From positions 1 to 64,000 of the forward strand of contig CASFNA010000003.1 of NCBI GenBank assembly GCA_949295905.1: 64,000 bases of DNA, written 5' to 3'. The notes under the pieces are model-generated. The model did no database searches. It had not been told where the DNA came from and saw only the letters and a list, made by a program, of their open reading frames with translations. Within the stretch, counting starts at the first letter, position 1. Every line of letters begins with the position of its first letter. Shown piece after piece: positions 59,101 to 64,000 of the stretch. The stretch comes from an uncultured Prevotellaceae bacterium. Its GTDB lineage: Bacteria; Bacteroidota; Bacteroidia; Bacteroidales; Bacteroidaceae. The translations under genes were made by a program, and so were the position numbers.

Positions 59101-60355
59101 CAGGAAAGACATTGAGTTCAATACTACACAAGAGTTTGACGACGCCTGCCGTGGGCGCAAAATCATAGTGCCGTTCTTCACGCCGTTCATCTCCCCGCTC
59201 ATACCGGCCATCATGAAGGTAGCCGGTTACGACGTTGACAACCTGCCGTTGAGCGACACCGAGTCGTGCGAATGGGGCTTGAAGTATGCCAACAACGAGG
59301 TTTGTTACCCGGCTACGCTCATCGTCGGCGACATAATAAAGGCCTTCAAGAGCGGCCGGTACGACCCGGCGAAGACGGCGGTGGCCATGACCCAGACAGG
59401 CGGACAGTGCCGTGCGAGCAGCTATGTGCAGCTGATTAAGAAGGCACTTGTTGACGCAGGCTATGCCGACGTGCCCGTAGTGGCGTTCACCTTCGGCGGT
59501 TCGATGGGCAACAGGCAGCCCGGTTTCCGCGTGAATTGGATGAAGATGCTGCCCATTGCGCTGTATGCCGTGCTTTACAGCGACTGCATATCCAAGTTCT
59601 ATTACGCTTCGGCGGTGCGTGAGAAGCAACCGGGACAGGCGGCGCGCCTGCGCGACCTTTACCTTGAAGCAGGCGAGGGACTCATCCTCGAGGGTCGGTA
59701 CGACGACCTGGTAAGCTACCTCGCCATGGCCGCCAACGAGTTCAACCGCATTTGCCGCGACACGGATTGTCCCAAGGTCTGCGTCGTAGGCGAGATATTC
59801 CTCAAGTTCAACCCCTTTGCGCAGAAGCATGTCACCGACTGGCTCATGGCCCAGGGCGTAGAGATTGTGCCCCCACTGCTGCTCGACTTCTTCATGCAGA
59901 GCTTCGTCAACAGGCGCGTTGACGAGGCGGTCCACCTTCGCCGCCGCTCCATCATGGACTTTGCCTACGGCCTGGCGTACAAGCGCATACGGAAGCACAT
60001 AGAGCGGGTAAACCGTGCCGCGTCGGCCTTCAGGTATTTTACGCCGTTTGCCGACATCTTCGCCGAGGCCGAAGAGGCCCGCAAGGTAATCACCCTTAGC
60101 GCGCAGTTCGGCGAAGGCTGGCTGCTGCCTGCCGAAATAATGTCGTGCGCAAGGCAGGGAGTCAGGAGCGTGGTTAGCCTCCAGCCCTTCGGCTGCATAG
60201 CCAACCACATCGTGTCGAAGGGTGTGGAGAAGAAGATAAAGGCGTTCTTCCCCGACATGAACATCCTTTCATTGGACTTTGACAGCGGTGTGAGCGACGT
60301 CAACATAACCAACCGCCTGCTGCTGTTCATCGACAACCTGAAAAACAACGGTTGA
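56150..60355 (+). CDS. Giant BadF/HgdC-type CoA-enzyme activase with DUF2229 region
   Basis: A 1401-residue protein. Two ASKHA ATPase domains come first. Domain 1 starts GIDIGSTTVKVA and carries GNCAGGTGAFIDQ and SRCGVFCKTD; domain 2, from about residue 322, starts GIDSGSTTTKLVV and carries EACSSGCGSFIE and GTRCTVFMNS. In HgdC-type activators the Cys of these two motifs bind a 4Fe-4S cluster, and both domains keep them. From about residue 670 a DUF2229/HgdB-like part follows (IGIPRCLNMYEDYPFWHTLF). The family is linked to radical dehydratases or reductive steps, but the partner and reaction are unknown. I chose ATG 56150 (MIKIGIDIGS) over an upstream TTG at 56135. Confidence 0.88.
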   Translation: MIKIGIDIGSTTVKVAAVGETGDIIFSRYERHNADARGVVVRLLGELQEACGQAEACVRLTGSVGMGFAEACSLPFVQEVVAATKAVHKYHPEAASLIDIGGEDAKVVFFRGGRAADLRMNGNCAGGTGAFIDQMAVLLDVGIGELGSLALQATRTYPIASRCGVFCKTDIQNLVAKNVNKADIAASILHAVAVQTVVTLAHGCEITPPVVMCGGPLTFIPALRKAFKDYLSLSDDDIILPDKGEMLPALGAAMSAVDGEQPRKLAGFIDLFGCSARQDCGQGLALKPIFAGEEEHSAWLGRMSRHKVGTSKLRGGAQDVFIGIDSGSTTTKLVVTDTSSRVLYSYYTSNKGNPIEAVEEGFKMLREECAHTGTTLYVKGSCSTGYGEDLVKAAFQLDGGIVETIAHYMAAHSLDPDVSFILDIGGQDMKAMFITNGVIDRIEINEACSSGCGSFIETFAKTLGYTAAGFASLACRAAAPCDLGTRCTVFMNSKVKQALREGATVSDIAAGLAYSVVKNCLYKVLKLRDVSQLGSHIVVQGGTMRNDAVVRALELLAGVEVARCDMPELMGAYGCALYARRYSHGGVTLDDILDKAGYTSRTLHCKGCDNQCLVVRYRFDNGHDYFSGNRCEKVFANGGGDRPQKGINAYEKKNRLLFDRDPVKGRGAITIGIPRCLNMYEDYPFWHTLFTNCGIGVRLSASSEFASYEQSACMVMSDNICFPAKLAHSHIQDLIDSRVDRIFMPFVVYERQDGGQNSYNCPIVTGYAEVVKSVQGGGVPIDSPTISFKDNRLLYRQCCEYLATLGVSDKAASRAFSLAVSAQDAYAKDIAAYDEYVLRKARERGAMAIMLAGRPYHADMLIQHKVSDMLADMGVYVLTDDIVRGRKAVSGDVHYLPQWAYPNRIMEAAEWTARQEGVEFVEMTSFGCGPDAFLTDEVRDMLMRHGKALTLLKLDDINNVGSMKLRVRSLMESLKLAGSGAEGGRKDIEFNTTQEFDDACRGRKIIVPFFTPFISPLIPAIMKVAGYDVDNLPLSDTESCEWGLKYANNEVCYPATLIVGDIIKAFKSGRYDPAKTAVAMTQTGGQCRASSYVQLIKKALVDAGYADVPVVAFTFGGSMGNRQPGFRVNWMKMLPIALYAVLYSDCISKFYYASAVREKQPGQAARLRDLYLEAGEGLILEGRYDDLVSYLAMAANEFNRICRDTDCPKVCVVGEIFLKFNPFAQKHVTDWLMAQGVEIVPPLLLDFFMQSFVNRRVDEAVHLRRRSIMDFAYGLAYKRIRKHIERVNRAASAFRYFTPFADIFAEAEEARKVITLSAQFGEGWLLPAEIMSCARQGVRSVVSLQPFGCIANHIVSKGVEKKIKAFFPDMNILSLDFDSGVSDVNITNRLLLFIDNLKNNG

Positions 60356-60388
60356 CAGCCTCACTGCCTGTTGACGGTCAACGCCGTT

Positions 60389-60454
60389 GCAAAAGGCCGT
60401 GTTTCGCATTGCGAAACACGGCGTTTTGCATTGTAATTGGCGGCGTTTTGCTTT
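60389..60454. repeat. 3 x 22-bp unit array, copy 10
   Basis: Units at 60389, 60411 and 60433. Units 1/2 pair (GGCCGTGTTTCGC / GCGAAACACGGC). The place of a fourth unit is taken by the ung promoter. Confidence 0.75.
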
Positions 60455-60483
60455 TGTGTTTACGGGAAAATGGATTAAATTTG
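60453..60483 (+). promoter_or_regulatory. ung promoter
   Basis: TTTG (60453-60456), a 19-bp spacer and TAAATTTG (60476-60483). The -33 overlaps the end of the 22-bp-unit array. Confidence 0.75.
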
Positions 60484-60508
60484 CACATTGATTGAAAACC
60501 AGACAGTT

Positions 60509-61171
60509 ATGGACGTAAAGATAGAGGAGAGCTGGAAACGGCGCATCGGAGCGGAGTTCGACAAGCCTTACTTCGTCTCGCTGGCCGCCTTCGTGCACGA
60601 CGAGTACCGCCACCACAAATGTTATCCGCCTGCGCGGCTCGTGTTCAACGCCTTCAACCTGTGCCCGTTCGACCGTGTGAAGGCGGTCATCATAGGCCAG
60701 GACCCTTACCATGAGCCTGGGCAGGCTCACGGACTGTGCTTCTCGGTGAACGACGGTGTGCCATTTCCGCCGTCGCTTGTCAACATATTCAAGGAGGTGC
60801 AGGCCGACACGGGTGCGCCGTCGCCGCAGAGCGGCAACCTTACACGCTGGGCCGAGCAGGGCGTGCTGCTGCTCAACGCCACGCTGACCGTGCGCCACGG
60901 AGCCGCCGGAAGCCACCAGCATCACGGCTGGGAGGAGTTTACCGACGCGGCCATCAGCGCGGTGTCCGCAGGCCGCGAGCATGTGGTTTTCATCCTTTGG
61001 GGCAGCTACGCGCAGGGCAAGGCGCGGCTGATAGACACTTCGCGGCACTTGGTGCTGCGTTCGGCGCATCCCTCGCCGCTGTCGGCTTACCGCGGTTTCT
61101 TCGGCAATCACCACTTCAGCCTTGCCAACCAGTATCTCGAAAAGTACGGTGTTGAGCCGATAAGATGGTAA
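60509..61171 (+). CDS. ung: Uracil-DNA glycosylase
   Basis: A 220-residue family 1 uracil-DNA glycosylase that removes uracil from DNA in base-excision repair. Motif A GQDPYHEPGQAHGLCFSV has the catalytic Asp; PFPPSLVNIFKE, LLLNATLTVR and the C-terminal motif B HPSPLSAYRGFFG are conserved. I chose ATG 60509 (MDVKIEESWKRRIG); an upstream TTG at 60488 lies within 5 bp of the -7 element. A low-complexity hairpin separates it from the next gene. Confidence 0.95.
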   Translation: MDVKIEESWKRRIGAEFDKPYFVSLAAFVHDEYRHHKCYPPARLVFNAFNLCPFDRVKAVIIGQDPYHEPGQAHGLCFSVNDGVPFPPSLVNIFKEVQADTGAPSPQSGNLTRWAEQGVLLLNATLTVRHGAAGSHQHHGWEEFTDAAISAVSAGREHVVFILWGSYAQGKARLIDTSRHLVLRSAHPSPLSAYRGFFGNHHFSLANQYLEKYGVEPIRW

Positions 61172-61295
61172 AGACTGTTCATGATTCGCAATCCATCATG
61201 TATAATGTGATGCGCGTCTTGTTTATGGCGTATGTCCTGTTATACGTTATGAATCATGAACAGCGGATTATGAATAAAGCATTATGAATTGAAAT
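61172..61295. repeat. Intergenic hairpin (ung-DUF3109)
   Basis: CTGTTCATGATTC (61176-61188) pairs perfectly with GAATCATGAACAG (61251-61263). Further ATTATGAAT units precede the next ATG. It is like the nusA-infB hairpin in composition. Confidence 0.6.
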
Positions 61296-61898
61296 ATGGA
61301 TTGTAGTATCATTCAAGTCGGCGACGTGCTTGTGTCGTCAGACGTTATAACGGAGTATTTCTGCTGCGACCTTGAAGCCTGCAAGGGCGCGTGTTGTGTA
61401 GAGGGGGAGGCCGGCGCGCCCGTAAGCCTCGATGAAATAGGCGGTATCGAGGATGTGCTCGGCACCGTATGGCCTGGCATGTCGGCCGGCGCGCAGGCGG
61501 TGGTCGACCGTCAGGGCGTGGCGTACAGCGATGTTGACGGCGACCTTGTGACGAGCATTGTGGACGGGCGCGACTGCGTGTTCACCTGCCATGAGAACGG
61601 CCTGTGCCTCTGTCTGCTGGAAAAGGCGTACCGCGAGGGGCGCTCGAAGTTCTGCAAGCCTATAAGCTGCGCGCTTTATCCGGTGCGCGAGAGCCGCCTT
61701 TCCAACGGCCTTACCGCCCTGAATTACCACCGCTGGAGCATATGTGCGGCGGCGAGGAAGAAGGGTGAGGCCGAGGGACTGCGCGTTTATGAGTTCTTAA
61801 AGGAGCCGCTCGTGCGCCGCTTCGGGCAAGAGTGGTACGGCCAGCTTGTAGCTGCGGCCGGCTTTGTATTGGACAAGGCGGGCCGGCGGAGCCGGTAG
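61296..61898 (+). CDS. DUF3109 family Cys-rich protein
   Basis: A 200-residue protein with the cysteine pattern of DUF3109, related to the YkgJ Zn/Fe cluster group: FCCDLEACKGACCVEGEAGA near residue 22, then CVFTCHENGLCLCLLEKA and FCKPISCALYPVR. About a dozen Cys probably bind a metal or Fe-S cluster. The function is not known. It follows ung by 124 bp with a matched hairpin between them, and a long GC-rich terminator follows. Confidence 0.88.
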   Translation: MDCSIIQVGDVLVSSDVITEYFCCDLEACKGACCVEGEAGAPVSLDEIGGIEDVLGTVWPGMSAGAQAVVDRQGVAYSDVDGDLVTSIVDGRDCVFTCHENGLCLCLLEKAYREGRSKFCKPISCALYPVRESRLSNGLTALNYHRWSICAAARKKGEAEGLRVYEFLKEPLVRRFGQEWYGQLVAAAGFVLDKAGRRSR

Positions 61899-61907
61899 TC
61901 TGTAGCA

Positions 61908-61967
61908 ACGGCGGCGGGCCGGCAAGCTGTATTGTGTGCTTGCCGGCCCGCCGCCGTCGCTTTTTTT
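61908..61967 (+). terminator. Strong terminator after the DUF3109 gene
   Basis: A 20-bp stem beginning ACGGCGGCGGGCCGGCAAGC with its partner at 61938-61957, then T7 (61961-61967). Confidence 0.9.
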
Positions 61968-61990
61968 ATGGCAGGGCTTGCCGCCTGCGG

Positions 61991-62860
61991 TCACGATTTT
62001 CTGTAGCTCATGGGCGACATGCCGACGTGTTCCTTGAAGTATTTGCCAAGGAACGACTGGTTGGGGAAGTTCATCTCCCGTGCTATTTCCTTTATGCTTT
62101 TGGTGGTGTTGCGCAGCTGCGCGCGCAGCTCCATCGTGACATAGTTGTCAATCCACTCGTTAGGCGTGCGCCGGCTAACCGTCTTCACCGTCTCCGACAG
62201 GTATTTGGGCGTGATGCACATCTGTTCGCCGTACCATCCTACGCGCCTCTCCATCTTGTAGTGTTGTTCGACGAGGCGTATGAAGTCGGCGAATATCTTT
62301 TCGGCGCGCATCTGCCTTTCGCCCTGGCAGTCGGGCAGCCTGCGTATGGCGTTGCACAGCTCGCAGACCATGGCCGATATGATGTGCCTCACCACGTCGC
62401 GCCGCAGTCCGTTCTCCTCGTCGGTCACCTTTGTCTTGACGAGGCGGTAGTATTCCATCATGTTCTCGGTTTCGTGAGGGGTGAGGCGGAACACCGGGTG
62501 GTTGCGCGAGAATATGATGAGTGACGACAGCTCGTGTATGTCCTTGAGAACCTCGTGGAAGAAGTCGGGCGACATTATCAGGCCGACGCTGCGCTGGGCC
62601 GGGTCTATCAGGTAGCCGTCAACCACCTGGCCGTCGTGTATTATGAGTACGTCGTTGGGGCCTACGTTGTGTTCCACGGTATTTGCCATGTATTTCGATT
62701 CGCCCTCAAGGCACAGGGCCACCACGATGTTGCTGGTGCGCCCGGGGCCGGTAGGCAGGGGGAAGTCTGTCAGTTTGTCGAAGAGCAGCAGGTCGCCGTC
62801 GAGGTGAGCTGTGCCCGTAAGTTCCGCCAAGTCTGCTATTGACGGTGTAGGTAGTTCCAT
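61991..62860 (-). CDS. AraC family transcriptional regulator
   Basis: A 289-residue regulator. The N-terminal part (to about residue 180) is a cupin-like sensing domain (TSNIVVALCLEGESKYMANT, HNVGPNDVLIIHDGQVV). The C-terminal 100 residues are a double helix-turn-helix: GEQMCITPKYLSETVKTVSR and the second AraC helix with SIKEIAREMNFPNQSFLGKYFKEHVGMSPMSYR in overlapping parts. I chose ATG 62860 (MELPTPSIADLAELTG) because the promoter lies immediately upstream; the longer frame crosses the promoter and an array. The target genes and ligand are unknown. Confidence 0.9.
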   Translation of the reverse strand: MELPTPSIADLAELTGTAHLDGDLLLFDKLTDFPLPTGPGRTSNIVVALCLEGESKYMANTVEHNVGPNDVLIIHDGQVVDGYLIDPAQRSVGLIMSPDFFHEVLKDIHELSSLIIFSRNHPVFRLTPHETENMMEYYRLVKTKVTDEENGLRRDVVRHIISAMVCELCNAIRRLPDCQGERQMRAEKIFADFIRLVEQHYKMERRVGWYGEQMCITPKYLSETVKTVSRRTPNEWIDNYVTMELRAQLRNTTKSIKEIAREMNFPNQSFLGKYFKEHVGMSPMSYRKS

Positions 62861-62886
62861 ATTTCTTATATTCCGTTCATTTTCGG

Positions 62887-62917
62887 CAAAAATAGCGAAT
62901 AAATCAATTAGTTCCAA
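62887..62917 (-). promoter_or_regulatory. Promoter of the AraC family gene
   Basis: Minus-strand TTG (62915-62917), a 20-bp spacer and TATTTTTG (62887-62894). Confidence 0.65.
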
Positions 62918-63051
62918 CTTATATCGGATAAAAAACGGCTTTCTGCGGCATAAAAGTGTCTGCCGCCAGGCTTCCCCGGCGCAAGGGGTGTGGTGTCCGT
63001 CCGCCCTGCCGCCGTCAGCCGCCGTGCGGCGCGCCTGTGGAGTGCTGGTTT

Positions 63052-63139
63052 GCAAAAGGCCGTCTTTCACAATGCGAAAGACGGCCTTTTGCGCTGCTGT
63101 TTACGGCCTTTTGCATGGTGAAAGGCCGTCTTTTGCAGC
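63052..63139. repeat. 4 x 22-bp unit array, copy 11
   Basis: Units at 63052, 63074, 63096 and 63118. Units 1/2 pair (AAAGGCCGTCTTTC / GCGAAAGACGGCCTTTT). It lies between the ends of the AraC promoter region and the ftsW terminator. Confidence 0.8.
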
Positions 63140-63207
63140 GAGGCTGCCATCGTGCCGGGTTCAGGCCTTTTGCGTGCCGTCGGCCCGACGGTGGCTGTAT
63201 ATATGCA

Positions 63208-63243
63208 GGAATGCCGCCCCGTGTGTCGTCGGGGCGGCATTCC
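63208..63243 (-). terminator. Hairpin downstream of ftsW
   Basis: GGAATGCCGCCCC (63208-63220) with GGGGCGGCATTCC (63231-63243). A perfect 13-bp stem without a T-run, 50 bp past the ftsW stop. Confidence 0.5.
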
Positions 63244-63292
63244 GTATGCAGTAGCAGCGGCTTGCGGCCGCAGCCTGGCTGCTTTCGCGCGT

Positions 63293-64000
63293 TCACGCTA
63301 CGGCTGTGCCCGTAACGTCTTCGTCTTTCTTCTTGGCTGAGTAGCTTACGCTTAGGATAACGCCGATGTATGCGCAGTTGATTATGGTTGACGTTCCGCC
63401 CTTGCTGATGAGCGGCAGCGGCTGGCCGGTGACGGGCACCAGGCCTACGGCCACGGCCATGTTGAACAGTGCCTGGACAACCAGCAGCATGGCGAAGCCC
63501 ATGATGAGCAGTGCCGGGAAGGTGTTGGCGCAGCGGTTGGCGATGGTCGCCGTGCGGAACAGGAGCACGATGTATAGCATACATACGAACACTGCGCCTA
63601 TCAGGCCCAGCTCTTCTACGATGATGGCGTAGATGAAGTCGGAGAAGGCTTGCGACAGGAAGTCGCGCTCTACGGAGTTGCCGGGGCCTTTGCCGATGAC
63701 GTTTGACGAGGCTATGGCTATGTTGGCGTGCGACGTCTGTGCGTCGCGGCCGTTGATGTCAACGTCCTCCGGTGCCACGTATTCGCTGCTCAGGAAGTTG
63801 TCTATGCGCGCTTTCCACGTGTCGAAGCGGTGGAACACTTTTTCAATGGCGTTCTCCTTTTCGGGCGCGGCCTGCTCCACCATGGCCTGCTTGGCTCCTT
63901 CAGGCTGTTCTTTTTGCTCGTCGTGGCCGAACACCATTACCATTGTGACGACGAGGGCGATGGCCAGCGTCACCGCGCCGAGCAGCTTGCCGAGTTGCTG
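63293..64000 (-). CDS. ftsW: Peptidoglycan glycosyltransferase FtsW (C-terminal part)
   Basis: The last 235 or so residues of a SEDS-family membrane protein; the frame is open to the right edge, so the start lies outside the window. The visible helices (LGKLLGAVTLAIALVVTMVM, FIYAIIVEELGLIGAVFVCM, ALLIMGFAMLLVVQALFNMA) and the motifs AIASSNVIGKGPGNS, VGLVPVTGQPLPLISKGGTS and AYIGVILSVS are those of FtsW/RodA. The GGTSTI and ILSVS ending favours FtsW, the septal peptidoglycan polymerase. The insertion of about 60 charged residues (DEQKEQPEGAKQAMVEQAAP) in the large extracytoplasmic loop is typical of Bacteroidetes. Confidence 0.9.
   Translation of the reverse strand, partial: QQLGKLLGAVTLAIALVVTMVMVFGHDEQKEQPEGAKQAMVEQAAPEKENAIEKVFHRFDTWKARIDNFLSSEYVAPEDVDINGRDAQTSHANIAIASSNVIGKGPGNSVERDFLSQAFSDFIYAIIVEELGLIGAVFVCMLYIVLLFRTATIANRCANTFPALLIMGFAMLLVVQALFNMAVAVGLVPVTGQPLPLISKGGTSTIINCAYIGVILSVSYSAKKKDEDVTGTAVA

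Noticed and set aside
62861-63070. AraC regulator extended upstream
   Set aside because: The frame crosses the promoter and a repeat array; the family-like sequence starts at MELPTPSIADLAEL.

Overview
The window comes from a fairly GC-rich member of the Bacteroidales, most likely a Prevotellaceae relative. The evidence is two SusC/SusD pairs with Prevotella-style SusC N-termini, promoters of the Bacteroidales -33/-7 type (TTTG, 19-20 bp, TAnnTTTG), AT-rich leaders with no Shine-Dalgarno sequence, surface-type lipoproteins with acidic residues after the lipobox Cys, BspA-like leucine-rich repeats, and secreted proteins ending in a short 'DGR...KGLYI...KK' tail. Species cannot be set from the sequence alone. 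No rRNA, tRNA or CRISPR array was seen.

Layout. 1-1.8 kb: the 3' end of a secreted protein gene, an inverted-repeat element and a REP-associated transposase (RAYT) gene between 65-bp inverted arms. 2-7.3 kb (+): DUF2851 protein, hot-dog thioesterase, dprA, dusB, tcdA. 7.5-11.5 kb (-): a periplasmic M16 peptidase and an XRE regulator/DUF2975 membrane protein pair with palindromic operators. 12.4-17.8 kb (-): an arginine operon, argR-GNAT-argG-DUF559-argC-argD, with a stray DUF559 nuclease-fold gene translationally coupled to argC. 18.0 kb (-): BI-1 family membrane protein. 19.2-24.1 kb (+): rimP-nusA-infB. 24.7 kb (+): BspA-like protein behind a long leader. 26.0-31.1 kb (+): sufB-sufC-sufD-sufS. 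31.2-33.3 kb: a small conserved protein (-), rnhB and a WYL regulator (+).

33.8-52.6 kb is the most striking region. It is a mirror-image locus of two paralogous four-gene cassettes (SusC, SusD, surface lipoprotein, M6 metalloprotease) transcribed outward from a shared 0.87-kb centre. The first 302 bp of the two susC copies, starting just before the start codons, are 98% identical in inverted orientation, while the rest of the genes have diverged. The cassettes look like a RagAB-like peptide/protein acquisition system rather than a glycan locus, because each carries a secreted protease and no glycoside hydrolase. The right-hand protease lacks a six-residue block of its zinc site that the left-hand copy keeps. 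A lone tyrosine recombinase gene lies just beyond the right-hand protease.

54-64 kb: gpmI behind an 88-bp tandemly duplicated promoter, a giant BadF/HgdC-type activase, ung, a DUF3109 protein, an AraC regulator and the 3' part of ftsW.

The intergenic DNA is unusually structured. I see (i) eleven copies of an element made of 3-4 exact-period 22-bp units around AAAGGCCGTCTTTTGC that fold on each other with compensating changes; (ii) small elements bounded by inverted TTCATCCGCA that abut those arrays at a fixed junction; (iii) GC-rich palindromes (CCTCCCCGAGGGGAGG type) that often supply the last codons of genes; and (iv) low-complexity hairpins between genes whose two arms match each other but differ from locus to locus. 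I do not recognise (i), (ii) or (iv) as named families.
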